Shown piece after piece: positions 25,402 to 33,763 of a stretch of DNA of 34,345 nt (within the stretch, counting starts at the first letter, position 1; each line of letters begins with the position of its first letter). The translations under genes and the position numbers were made by a program. A model generated the notes under the pieces. The model did no database searches. It was not told the DNA's origin and saw only the letters and a list, made by a program, of their open reading frames with translations. The DNA comes from an uncultured Clostridia bacterium (GTDB lineage: Bacteria > Bacillota_A > Clostridia > TANB77 > CAG-508), in NCBI GenBank assembly GCA_944393295.1, contig CALXZR010000086.1:1-34345 (forward strand), given 5' to 3'.

Positions 25402-26703
25402 ATGGATATTTTAAATATATTAGATAAAAAGAAAGATAGTAAAGAGTTATCTAAGGAAGAAATTGAATTCTTTGTAGAAAATTACACAAATGGAAACATT
25501 CCAGATTACCAAGCAGCTGCTCTAATTATGGCTATATGTATCAATGGAATGACAGCTGATGAGATATTAAGTTTAACAATGGCAATGGCAAATTCAGGAG
25601 ATATTTTAGATTTAAGTGATATTTCAAAAGATATAGTAGATAAACATAGTACAGGAGGAGTAGGTGATAAAATCACAATTATTTTGGCACCAATTATAGC
25701 GTCACTAGGAATACCAGTTGCTAAAATGTCTGGTAGAGGTTTAGGAATAACTGGAGGAACAGCAGATAAATTAGAATCAATACCAGGATATAATGTGAAC
25801 TTATCAGTAGAAGAATTTAAAGAAAATGTAAAAGATATTGGAATCAGTTTGATTAGTCAAACTTTAAATTTAGCACCAGCAGATAAAAAAATTTATGCAC
25901 TTAGAGATACTATTAGTTGTGCTAAAAGTATGCCATTAATAGCTTCTAGTATAATGAGTAAAAAAATAGCTTCTGGTGCAAATCATATTATTTTAGATGT
26001 TACTTGTGGTTCTGGTGCTTTTATGAAAACAAAAGCAGAAGCTAGAAATTTAGCAAAAATGATGAATTTGATAGGAGAATGGTCTAAAAGAGAAACAAAA
26101 TGTATAATAACTTTTATGGATGAACCTCTAGGATTTGCAGTAGGAAATAATTTGGAAATAATAGAAGCAATTAAAGCTTTAAAAGGTGATATGCCAGAAG
26201 ATGTAAAAGAAGTTGTTCTAACTTTGGGTGCTTATATGATTAAACTTGCAAAAAAAGGAGATAATATAGGAGAAAACAAGGATAAAATCCTAGATGCAAT
26301 AAATACTGGAAAGGCTTTTGAAAAATTTAAAGAATTAGTAAAAAAACAAGGTGGAGATATTTCATATTTAGAAGATGTTGAAAAATTTGAAAAAGCAAAA
26401 TATATTATGCCTGTTTTAGCTGATGAAGAAGGCTATGTTGAAAAACTAGATGCTAATATTGTAGGTCAAATAAGTGTAGATTTAGGAGCTGGAAGAAAGA
26501 AAAAAGAGGATACTATAGATAATGCTGTAGGCATTACTTTGGTAAAGAAAATTTCAAATGAAGTTAAAAAAGGTGATATATTAGCATATATCCATGCTTC
26601 AACTGCAGAAAAAGCAACAGAAGCTGTTGAAAATATGCAAAAAGCTTATAAGATTAGCAGTAAAAAAATTAGGAAACCAAATACAGTAATAGAGATTTTA
26701 TAA
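25402..26703 (+). CDS. pdp: Pyrimidine-nucleoside phosphorylase, second tandem copy
   Basis: 433 aa, the same length as its upstream neighbour and clearly paralogous along its whole length. Nucleoside phosphorolysis for pyrimidine salvage is expected. DKHSTGGVGDK is conserved, the signature is closer to consensus (SGRGLGITGGTADKLESIPG), and the base-binding Arg (YALRDT) and Ser/Lys (PLIASSIMSKK) are kept. The C-terminal domain has GYVEKLDANIVGQISVDLGA and KGDILAYIHA. AGAGAGG stands 6-8 nt before the ATG. It overlaps no other gene and continues the same operon to the M18 peptidase. Confidence 0.92.
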   Translation: MDILNILDKKKDSKELSKEEIEFFVENYTNGNIPDYQAAALIMAICINGMTADEILSLTMAMANSGDILDLSDISKDIVDKHSTGGVGDKITIILAPIIASLGIPVAKMSGRGLGITGGTADKLESIPGYNVNLSVEEFKENVKDIGISLISQTLNLAPADKKIYALRDTISCAKSMPLIASSIMSKKIASGANHIILDVTCGSGAFMKTKAEARNLAKMMNLIGEWSKRETKCIITFMDEPLGFAVGNNLEIIEAIKALKGDMPEDVKEVVLTLGAYMIKLAKKGDNIGENKDKILDAINTGKAFEKFKELVKKQGGDISYLEDVEKFEKAKYIMPVLADEEGYVEKLDANIVGQISVDLGAGRKKKEDTIDNAVGITLVKKISNEVKKGDILAYIHASTAEKATEAVENMQKAYKISSKKIRKPNTVIEIL

Positions 26704-26735
26704 ATATTTAGTACATAAGAAAAGGGAGGAAACAT

Positions 26736-28145
26736 ATGGAAAAAGCAGAAGAAGAAAGTTTAAAAGAAAAATTATTTTTAAACAAGAAAAATGGTTGGAT
26801 TGGCAAAACCGAAGATGAAAAAAAAGAAATTTTTAAATTTTCAGACGAATATATGTATTATTTAAATAATGGTAAAACAGAAAAAGAGATTGTAGAAATA
26901 TCAAAAGATATTTTACTAAAAAACGGTTTTAGAGATATTTCTGAATATAATGAGTTACATGCTGGAGATAAAGTGTTTTTTGAAAATAGACAAAGAAATT
27001 TATTTGCAGCAGTTATTGGTGAAGCTCCTATGGAAGATGGATTAAAAATAATAGCTGCTCATGCAGATTCTCCAAGAATTGATTTAAAACAAAATCCATT
27101 ATATGAAAGTTCTGGCTTTTCTCTACTTAAAACACATTATTATGGGGGAATTAGAAAATATCAATGGTCATCAATACCATTAAGTATGCATGCTTTATTT
27201 GTAAAATCTAATGGAGAAAAAATAAAAGTGGTATGGGGAGAAAATGATGAAGAATCTGCTTTTGTAATATCAGATTTGCCACCACATCTATCACAAGGAC
27301 AAAATGAAAGAAAGCTAAAAGAGGGACTTACTGGCGAAGAATTAAACATTTTAGTAGGAACAATTCCTTATGAAGATACAAAAATATCAGAAAGAATAAA
27401 ACTAAATATATTAAAAATTTTAAATGAAAAGTATGGAATCACAGAAGTAGACTTTACAAGTTCTGAAATAGAATTCGTACCAGCTTTTAAAGCAAGAAGT
27501 ATAGGCTTTGATAGTAGTATGGTTGCTTCTTATGGTCAAGATGATAAAGTTTGTTGCTATACAGCTTTAAGAGGAATACTAAATGTAACTAATCCTAGAA
27601 GAACGGCAATATGTGTATTAACAGATAGAGAAGAAGTTGGCTTTATAGGAAATACAGGAATGGAGACAAAAATTTTAGAAAAATTTGTTGCCGAAATATT
27701 AGATAAAACAAATCAAAATAGACCTAATATGATAGAAAGAGTATTTTCAAATTCAGAGGTATTATCAGCGGATGTTACTGCAGCTTATGATCCTACATTT
27801 CCAGATGTATTTGAAAAACGTAATAGTGCAGAACTTGGAAAGGGAATATGTATTTCTAAATACGGAGGAGTTGCAGGAAAATCAAGAGGATCAGAAGCAT
27901 CTGCAGAATTTGTTGCTAAAGTTAGAAATGTTTTTGAAAATGCTAATGTACAATATCAGGCAGCAGAACTTGGAAAAGTAGATAAAGGTGGTGGAGGTAC
28001 TATAGCATATACTTTAGCAAATAGAGGAATGGACGTATTAGATTGTGGAGTTCCTATAATGGCTATGCATGCACCTTTTGAAATTGCTAGTAAATCAGAT
28101 ATTTATGAAGCATATAAAGCATATGAAGCTTTTTATAAAAATTAA
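26736..28145 (+). CDS. M18 family aspartyl-type metalloaminopeptidase
   Basis: Cytosolic dizinc aminopeptidase of the M18 (aspartyl aminopeptidase/ApeA) family that removes N-terminal residues from peptides. 469 aa, full length. Metal ligands and catalytic residues are visible in order: His109 (IIAAHADSPR), the acidic pair in TDREEVGFIGNTG, Asp in LSADVTAAYDP, and the C-terminal His in MAMHAPFEIAS. The family insert YYGGIRKYQW and the glycine-rich DKGGGGTIAY are present. GGGAGG is 6 nt before the ATG. It is the last gene of the rnhB-pdp-pdp unit and is followed by a hairpin that overlaps the rubredoxin promoter. Confidence 0.94.
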   Translation: MEKAEEESLKEKLFLNKKNGWIGKTEDEKKEIFKFSDEYMYYLNNGKTEKEIVEISKDILLKNGFRDISEYNELHAGDKVFFENRQRNLFAAVIGEAPMEDGLKIIAAHADSPRIDLKQNPLYESSGFSLLKTHYYGGIRKYQWSSIPLSMHALFVKSNGEKIKVVWGENDEESAFVISDLPPHLSQGQNERKLKEGLTGEELNILVGTIPYEDTKISERIKLNILKILNEKYGITEVDFTSSEIEFVPAFKARSIGFDSSMVASYGQDDKVCCYTALRGILNVTNPRRTAICVLTDREEVGFIGNTGMETKILEKFVAEILDKTNQNRPNMIERVFSNSEVLSADVTAAYDPTFPDVFEKRNSAELGKGICISKYGGVAGKSRGSEASAEFVAKVRNVFENANVQYQAAELGKVDKGGGGTIAYTLANRGMDVLDCGVPIMAMHAPFEIASKSDIYEAYKAYEAFYKN

Positions 28146-28151
28146 TTTTTT

Positions 28152-28180
28152 TAAAAACTATTGAATAAAAATAGTTTTTA
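28152..28180 (+). terminator. Hairpin after the M18 gene
   Basis: TAAAAACTATT (28152-28162) and AATAGTTTTTA (28170-28180) pair perfectly over 11 bp. The T-rich right arm can act as a terminator tail, although no further T run follows. It overlaps the rubredoxin promoter. Confidence 0.5.
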
Positions 28181-28189
28181 CAGTAAAAT
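28161..28189 (+). promoter_or_regulatory. Promoter of the small rubredoxin
   Basis: TTGAAT (28161-28166), 17 bp, TAAAAT (28184-28189). The -35 lies in the loop side of the hairpin at 28152-28180. Confidence 0.55.
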
Positions 28190-28217
28190 ATATAAAAAAT
28201 AGTAGGAGGAATTAAAA

Positions 28218-28340
28218 ATGAAAAAATATAGATGTATAGTATGTGGACATGTTGTAGAATTAGAAGGTGAAATGCCAGATGATTTTATCTGTCCAGTATG
28301 TGGTGTTGGAAAAGACCAATTTGAATTAGTTGAAGAATAA
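28218..28340 (+). CDS. Small rubredoxin-type iron protein (40 aa)
   Basis: The 40-residue protein has two CxxCG knuckles, CIVCGHVVE near residues 6-10 and CPVCGVGK near 25-29, which bind one Fe (or Zn). It is an electron carrier in anaerobes, often feeding rubrerythrin or superoxide reductase. It is shorter than classical rubredoxins (~52 aa): the segment between the knuckles is reduced to ~15 residues, as in the C-terminal rubredoxin domain of rubrerythrins. The end FELVEE matches that type. AGGAGG is 8 nt before the ATG. It has its own promoter and terminator. It could be a Zn-ribbon rather than an electron carrier. Confidence 0.88.
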   Translation: MKKYRCIVCGHVVELEGEMPDDFICPVCGVGKDQFELVEE

Positions 28341-28377
28341 TTTTAAAATTAAGTAACAAAATTCGACAAAAATTATT

Positions 28378-28414
28378 AAAAAGCAGAAAAAATAAGTTTT
28401 TTTCTGCTTTTTTT
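28378..28414 (+). terminator. Terminator after rubredoxin
   Basis: AAAAAGCAGAAAAAA (28378-28392), loop TAAG, then a complementary arm with TCTGC and a long T run to 28414. Confidence 0.88.
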
Positions 28415-28644
28415 CATATTGTATTTTAAGGAAATCTATTTCATAATATAATTAAAGTATACTATGCAAAATTTCAAAATATTTTTATATCTATATATTT
28501 GTTTCTAAATAAACTGTTTTATCAATAAAATGTTAAATCATACAATTCTTTTAGCAAAATAAAGTAACTTCAAAAAATTCAATATTATGGTATAGATGTG
28601 TAATTTAGTTTGATTTTAATATTGGGGATTCTATAAGTATACTT
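28415..28644. other. AT-rich intergenic spacer, no gene seen
   Basis: About 230 bases between the rubredoxin terminator and the inverted repeat below. Only very short open frames (a 14-codon one at 28463 has no ribosome binding site). No convincing promoter or RNA gene was recognised. Confidence 0.5.
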
Positions 28645-28673
28645 GCAAGCTATAACATTTTGTTGTAGCTTGC
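28645..28673. repeat. Inverted repeat after ylbJ, possible terminator
   Basis: GCAAGCTATAACA (28645-28657) and TGTTGTAGCTTGC (28661-28673) pair over 13 positions with one G-T wobble and a TTT loop. It sits 7 nt beyond the ylbJ stop, so a transcription end is likely. The T run is poor on the minus strand and somewhat better on the plus strand. Confidence 0.55.
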
Positions 28674-28679
28674 TTGGTT

Positions 28680-29714
28680 TTATAAGAATAATAAGAATAA
28701 ATAGGTATATATACTAGAAAAAATAGCCTGAAAAATTTTACCTATTAAATAAGGTTTTATAGATAAATTATTTTTTGAAATAATACTAAATACTTGAAGC
28801 AAAATTGAAATGCCACCAAAACCTAATAAAAATGAAGCACTAATAATCTTTAAATTAATATTTTCAAAACTAAGTTCAGAGATAGCTTTAATACCATTAG
28901 TAAGCTCTAAAAGTCCAGAGACAAAGCTTTCAGAAAAATACTTTGGAAGATTAACAAAGCTATCTATAGAAGTAAGATAAGAAAATATTCCAGAATTTTT
29001 TAAAATAGATAGAATTACAGAGAACAGTACTATAAAACCACCTACTAATAATATAGATTGAATAGAGCTTTTTATACTATTTCCTATACTTTCACCTAGA
29101 TTTCTAAAACTGATAGAAGTAGAAATATTAGAAGAATTATTTGAAATATTTATTGCCTTTAAATTATTTTTTAGTTTATTTTGTGTTTTAGGACTCCAAA
29201 ATCTATATAAAATTCCTACAGAAATAGATGCAATAATATGAGATGTAAGTAGCAATATACCTATAGTTTTATTTGCGAAAAGTGTAATGCCAACAGTGCC
29301 TAATATAAATAAAGGACCAGAATTATTGCTAAAAGCCATCAATCTTTCAGCTTCTTCTTTTGAAAGTTTATGGCTATTTTCTAATTGGCACACAATTTTA
29401 GCTCCAACTGGATATCCACTAATAGTGCCTATAATTATTGCGATTATAGCCTCTCCAGGTAAATTAAATAGTGGGCGCATAAATTTTCCTAAGTATCTGC
29501 CACAAATAGATATTAAGTTTGTTTTGCAAAGCAAATCACTAGCTATAAAAAAAGGAAATAAAGATGGTACTACAGCTTCTGCCCACAATATCAAACCATT
29601 TTTTGCAGCCTGTATATTACTTGAAGAAAAGAAAATCAAGCTAATTAAAAAAATAAAAAATAAAATTGTAAAGAAATATTTTTTAAAAGAGATTACTAAA
29701 AAATTAAATTTCAA
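28680..29714 (-). CDS. ylbJ: YlbJ-like sporulation integral membrane protein
   Basis: Polytopic membrane protein of the nucleoside-recognition GATE family. In Bacillus YlbJ is needed for forming heat-resistant spores (mother-cell expression). About eight hydrophobic segments are seen. Hallmarks are ILWAEAVVPSLFPFFIASDL, MRPLFNLPGEA, GTISGYPVGAKIVCQLE and ERLMAFSNNSGPLFILGTVG. I choose the TTG at 29714 (344 aa) because AGGTGA stands 5 nt upstream. A GTG at 29723 lies inside that site and would add three residues. It is transcribed away from mfd and ends in an inverted repeat. In this gut-type Firmicute it supports a spore-forming lineage. Confidence 0.85.
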   Translation of the reverse strand: MKFNFLVISFKKYFFTILFFIFLISLIFFSSSNIQAAKNGLILWAEAVVPSLFPFFIASDLLCKTNLISICGRYLGKFMRPLFNLPGEAIIAIIIGTISGYPVGAKIVCQLENSHKLSKEEAERLMAFSNNSGPLFILGTVGITLFANKTIGILLLTSHIIASISVGILYRFWSPKTQNKLKNNLKAINISNNSSNISTSISFRNLGESIGNSIKSSIQSILLVGGFIVLFSVILSILKNSGIFSYLTSIDSFVNLPKYFSESFVSGLLELTNGIKAISELSFENINLKIISASFLLGFGGISILLQVFSIISKNNLSIKPYLIGKIFQAIFSSIYTYLFLLFL

Positions 29715-29736
29715 TTTTATCACCTATAAGAAAATA

Positions 29737-29765
29737 TGCTTGTAAATATAAAATATGCACAAGCA
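29737..29765. repeat. Inverted repeat in the ylbJ-mfd divergent region
   Basis: TGCTTGT (29737-29743) and ACAAGCA (29759-29765), perfect 7-bp arms 15 nt apart, between the ylbJ start and the mfd promoter. A weak minus-strand promoter (TTGATT-17-TTATAT) overlaps it. Possible operator for ylbJ. Confidence 0.35.
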
Positions 29766-29802
29766 AGTAATCAAAAAACTTGTGAATATATAGCCCTTTG
29801 AC

Positions 29803-29831
29803 TTGAAATTTTGGGCAAAAAGTTATATAAT
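29803..29831 (+). promoter_or_regulatory. Sigma-A promoter of mfd
   Basis: TTGAAA (29803-29808), 17 bp, TATAAT (29826-29831). Leader of about 37 nt before the ATG at 29875. Confidence 0.72.
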
Positions 29832-29874
29832 ATATAATCGTTACAAGACTAGTATAAAAAAGAAGGAGTATATA

Positions 29875-32800
29875 ATGAATTCATTAGTAAAAGTAGTTCC
29901 TAATGTAAAGAAATTTAATGACTATCTGTTTGATGTAAAAAAAGGTACTAAGCCAATGATGATTTCAGGGCTAACGGACGTTGGAAAAATTCATATGGCT
30001 TATTCAACAAGATTTTATACAGATAGACCAATATGTATTATTACATATAATGAATTACAAGCAAAAAAAATTATTAAAGATTTAGCATTTTTTGGTGAAA
30101 CTGTTAGATTTTTTCCAAAAAGAGATGTAATTAGCTTTGATTATTTAGCAGAAAGCAAAGATACATTATTTAAAAGAATTTCTGTATTAAATAATATTGT
30201 TAAAAAGAAAAATAAAATTATTGTTACAACTATAGAAGCAGCAATGCAAAAGATGATTACAAAAGAGAGCTTATATAAAAATGTAATGCATCTAAAAGTT
30301 GGAGATAATTTTGATTTAGAAAAATTAAAAGAAAAACTAGTTTTATTAGGATATGAAAGATATGATTTAATAGAAGGAAAGGGACAATTTAGTATTCGAG
30401 GAGGAATAGTTGACGTTGCAACTTCAAAAAATCATGGTGTTAGAATCGAATTTTGGGGAGATGAAATAGATTCAATTAGGAAGTTTAGTATAGCAAGCCA
30501 AAGAACTACAGAAATGCTTAAAGAAATAGATATATACCCATCTTATGAATTTTTATTAGAAACAGATGTACAAACAATTTGTGAAAGAATATCGGAAAAA
30601 ACTTATATAAAACCAGTAAGGGAAAAAGTAGAAGAAGATATTTTGCAAATAAAAAATGGTGAATTTTTAAATAAAATAGATAAATATTTTGATAGTTTTT
30701 ATGAAAAATCTAGTACATTATTAGATTATTTAGATAATGAATATATAGTTTTTATAGATGAAATTGAAAAAATAAAAGCAAGAGCAGAAAATATATCAAA
30801 AGATAATGAACATTTAATACAAGATTTAGTAAGTAAAAATAGACTTGTGCCAGAAAATTTAATGAAAATTGAGGATTATTTAAAATTTAGTGAAACCTTA
30901 GAAAAAAAGCAAACAGTGTATCTTGAAAAACAGGATATAGGTTTTGTTGATAAACAAAGTATGCATGCAAAAAGAAACGGATATAGCTTTAGCTATAGGG
31001 AGGTTAACTTTTTTCGTAGTTCAATGGATTTACTGTTTCAGGAACTACAAGAAGCAAAAAGAAAAGGAAAAGTAACAGTAATCCTTGGTGGAAACACCGA
31101 AGGCAGTAGAAAAATATCAAATCTATTATTAGAAAAACAAATAGTAAATGACTATAAAGAAATATTAGAAGATGAAGAATTAGCGCCAGGTAGTATAACA
31201 GTTACACCGGGCGCTATGTCTGCTGGTTTTGAATGCTATGAAATGAATCTTTTACTTATCTCTTTAAGTGAAATTTTTGAAACAAAACCAAAAAGAATAA
31301 AATCTTCTTCAGCTTTTAAAGAAGCAGAAAAAATTGTTTTTGATGATTTAAAAGAAGGAGATTATATTGTACACAAGGTAAATGGGATAGGACAGTATTT
31401 AGGAGTAACTACAATAAAAGCAGATAATGTAACAAAAGATTATATAAAATTAAAATATAAAGGTGACGATATTTTATATGTTCCAACTAATGCATTAGAT
31501 AACGTTAGAAAATATATAGGTGCAGAAAAAGCAGGACCTCATTTAAATAAATTAGGCTCAAAAGAATGGGATAAAACGAAACAAAAAGTAAAAAATAATT
31601 TAAGACAAGTAGCAGAGGAACTTATAGAACTTTATGCCAAAAGACAAAAAATGCAAGGATATGCTTTTTCAAAAGATACTGTTTGGCAAAAAGAATTTGA
31701 AGACAGTTTTCCATATGCAGAAACGGATGACCAACTTCGTTGTATAGCTGAAGTTAAAAAAGATATGGAAAAACCAAGACCAATGGATAGATTGCTTTGT
31801 GGAGATGTAGGATATGGAAAAACAGAGGTTGCAATTAGAGCAGCTTTTAAAGCAGTAATGGATCAAAAGCAGGTAGTTTATTTAGCTCCAACAACAATTT
31901 TAGCACAGCAACAATATGAAGAATTTAGAGATAGAATGAATGAATATCCAATAAGAGTAGAAATATTAAATCGTTTTAAAACATCAAAGGAGCAAAAAGA
32001 AATAGTAAAAAAACTAGAACTTGGAGAAATAGATATTTTAGTAGGAACTCATAGAGTTTTAAGTAAGGATGTTAAGTTTAAAAATTTAGGACTTTTAATT
32101 ATAGATGAAGAGCATCGTTTTGGAGTAAAGGCAAAAGAACAAATTAAAGAATACAAAAATAGTATTGATGTTCTTACAATGACGGCTACTCCTATACCAA
32201 GAACTCTTCATATGTCAATAGTTGGTATGAGAGATATGTCAGTTATATATGAGCCACCTCAAAATAGAAAACCAGTTCAGACCTATGTTTTAGAATACGA
32301 TAAAGAAGTAATAAAAGAAGCTATAACAAGAGAACTAGAAAGAGATGGTCAAGTTTTTTATTTATTTAATAATGTCGAAAATATCTTAAAAAAAGCAGAT
32401 GAAATAAGAACTTTAGTGCCAGAGGCAAAAGTAGATTTAGCACATGGAAAGATGAACGGTACAGAATTAGAGAGTATAATGCAAGACTTTATAGACAGAA
32501 AAACTAATGTACTAGTTTGTACAACAATTTTAGAATCTGGTATTGATATTCCAAATGCAAATACAATTATAGTAGAAAATGCAGATAGATTAGGATTAGC
32601 TCAATTATATCAAATAAGGGGAAGAGTTGGACGTTCAGACAAGCAAGCTTATGCTTATATAACCTATAAAAGAGATAAAATGCTATCAGAGGTTGCAGAT
32701 AAAAGATTAAGAGCTATAAAGGAATTTACTGAATTTGGTTCAGGCTTTAAAATTGCCATGAGAGATTTAGAAATTCGTGGTGCAGGAAGTCTTATGGGAG

Positions 32801-33330
32801 AAGTACAGCACGGACATATGGAGCAAGTAGGATATGATATGTATTGTAGACTTCTAGATGAAGTTGTAAAGGAATTAAAAGGTGAAGAAATAGTAGAAGA
32901 AGTAGATGTTCAAATAGAATTAGATGTTTCAAGCTATATACCAGATGAATTTATAGAAAATTCAAGTATGAAAATTGAAATTTATCAAAATATTGCTCTA
33001 TGCAAAAATGAGGAAGATATTGAAAATGTTACAGATGAGATTATTGATAGATTTGGAAAAATGCCTGATGAAATAGAAAATTTATTAGATATAGCTAGAA
33101 TAAAGATTTTGTGTAGAGAAAAATATATTTTAAAAATTGTACAAAAGGATATGAATATTTTATTTTTCTTTGAGCAAGATAAATTTAATATAGATACAGT
33201 AGATAAATTAATGAAAACTTTTAGAAATAGAATAAAATTTTCTCCAGCACAAATGCCATATATAACATTTAAATTACAAGATAAAAAAAATACTCTAGAA
33301 GAGTGTAAAGAATTTTTGAAAAAGTTATAA
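29875..33330 (+). CDS. mfd: Transcription-repair coupling factor Mfd
   Basis: Removes RNA polymerase stalled at DNA damage and recruits UvrA. ATG 29875 (1151 aa) follows AAGGAG; an in-frame ATG at 29803 lies in promoter DNA. The N-terminal UvrB-like region has a degenerate nucleotide site (SGLTDVGKIHMAY) and the SIRGGIVDVATSKNHGVRIE stretch. The RNA-polymerase-interacting (CarD-like) domain is at ~485-545 (EGDYIVHKVNGIGQYLG). The RecG-type helicase has Walker A LLCGDVGYGKTEVA (~640), IIDEEHRFGVK (~743), TMTATPIPRTLHM and the QIRGRVGRS motif. The TRCF C-terminal domain follows from ~1000. All parts are intact. In many Clostridia it follows pth; here it is alone and convergent with a foreign-looking gene. 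Confidence 0.97.
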   Translation: MNSLVKVVPNVKKFNDYLFDVKKGTKPMMISGLTDVGKIHMAYSTRFYTDRPICIITYNELQAKKIIKDLAFFGETVRFFPKRDVISFDYLAESKDTLFKRISVLNNIVKKKNKIIVTTIEAAMQKMITKESLYKNVMHLKVGDNFDLEKLKEKLVLLGYERYDLIEGKGQFSIRGGIVDVATSKNHGVRIEFWGDEIDSIRKFSIASQRTTEMLKEIDIYPSYEFLLETDVQTICERISEKTYIKPVREKVEEDILQIKNGEFLNKIDKYFDSFYEKSSTLLDYLDNEYIVFIDEIEKIKARAENISKDNEHLIQDLVSKNRLVPENLMKIEDYLKFSETLEKKQTVYLEKQDIGFVDKQSMHAKRNGYSFSYREVNFFRSSMDLLFQELQEAKRKGKVTVILGGNTEGSRKISNLLLEKQIVNDYKEILEDEELAPGSITVTPGAMSAGFECYEMNLLLISLSEIFETKPKRIKSSSAFKEAEKIVFDDLKEGDYIVHKVNGIGQYLGVTTIKADNVTKDYIKLKYKGDDILYVPTNALDNVRKYIGAEKAGPHLNKLGSKEWDKTKQKVKNNLRQVAEELIELYAKRQKMQGYAFSKDTVWQKEFEDSFPYAETDDQLRCIAEVKKDMEKPRPMDRLLCGDVGYGKTEVAIRAAFKAVMDQKQVVYLAPTTILAQQQYEEFRDRMNEYPIRVEILNRFKTSKEQKEIVKKLELGEIDILVGTHRVLSKDVKFKNLGLLIIDEEHRFGVKAKEQIKEYKNSIDVLTMTATPIPRTLHMSIVGMRDMSVIYEPPQNRKPVQTYVLEYDKEVIKEAITRELERDGQVFYLFNNVENILKKADEIRTLVPEAKVDLAHGKMNGTELESIMQDFIDRKTNVLVCTTILESGIDIPNANTIIVENADRLGLAQLYQIRGRVGRSDKQAYAYITYKRDKMLSEVADKRLRAIKEFTEFGSGFKIAMRDLEIRGAGSLMGEVQHGHMEQVGYDMYCRLLDEVVKELKGEEIVEEVDVQIELDVSSYIPDEFIENSSMKIEIYQNIALCKNEEDIENVTDEIIDRFGKMPDEIENLLDIARIKILCREKYILKIVQKDMNILFFFEQDKFNIDTVDKLMKTFRNRIKFSPAQMPYITFKLQDKKNTLEECKEFLKKL

Positions 33331-33368
33331 AAAGAAAAACCGCACCAAAAAGTCTTTTTATGGTGCGG
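33331..33368 (-). terminator. Terminator of the high-GC minus-strand gene
   Basis: CCGCACCA (33340-33347) and TGGTGCGG (33361-33368) form a GC-rich 8-bp stem with an internal A/T extension. Reading on the minus strand it is followed by TTTTTCTTTTT. It points to the 33410-33673 gene, not mfd, though mfd transcripts would also meet the hairpin. Confidence 0.85.
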
Positions 33369-33409
33369 AAAGGTAGATAGAGCGTCCGCGATATAACGCT
33401 CGATGTGAT

Positions 33410-33673
33410 TTATGCGGCATTTACAATTGGGATATTCAAGCAGTATTCCCCGCTGAATTTATAGGCGATAAACTTGTTAAGTCCATCGCTATATCGAGCG
33501 TGATCAGCAATACACTCGAGGCTTTTAAGCTCCACGTAGCCGAGGGGCGCGCCTTTGTATTGAACATGAAGACAGTCATTCTCAATTTCTACGCTGGTAA
33601 TGGTTTCTCCAAACCGTTGTAATTGGCTAAGAATAGCCTCTACAAAATCCTTTGTTTTTGTATTTGTTTTCAT
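33410..33673 (-). CDS. Hypothetical small protein of foreign composition
   Basis: 87 aa, family not recognised. No signal peptide or membrane segment. It reads as a compact alpha/beta protein (KDFVEAILSQLQRFGETITS, then VEIENDCLHVQYKGAPLGYV). By hand count, bases 33421-33660 are about 42% GC, against far lower values in mfd and the flanks (one mfd line is 13%). It has a complete expression cassette: extended -10 promoter, AAGGAGAG ribosome binding site, GC-rich terminator. A transposase remnant lies ~90 nt upstream. Recent transfer from a higher-GC host, perhaps with a mobile element, is the likely explanation. Function unknown. Confidence 0.75.
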   Translation of the reverse strand: MKTNTKTKDFVEAILSQLQRFGETITSVEIENDCLHVQYKGAPLGYVELKSLECIADHARYSDGLNKFIAYKFSGEYCLNIPIVNAA

Positions 33674-33717
33674 ATTCGTTTCTCTCCTTTTAGTAAAAAA
33701 TTTATCGCGTAATAGAT

Positions 33718-33746
33718 ATTATACCACAGAAAAGATAAATATGCAA
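33718..33746 (-). promoter_or_regulatory. Promoter of the high-GC small gene
   Basis: On the minus strand TTGCAT (33741-33746), 17 bp, TATAAT (33718-33723) with TG one base before it (TGGTATAAT), an extended -10. Leader about 40 nt to the ATG at 33673. Confidence 0.7.
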
Positions 33747-33763
33747 ATATTTGTACTTTTTAG

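Noticed and set aside
29287..29745. 152-codon plus-strand frame opposite ylbJ
   Set aside because: Antisense shadow of a clear YlbJ homologue; no ribosome binding site and no family features.
33380..33401. Inverted repeat GAGCGT/ACGCTC after the high-GC gene as an attachment site
   Set aside because: Only 6-bp arms and no second copy at the other end of the island.
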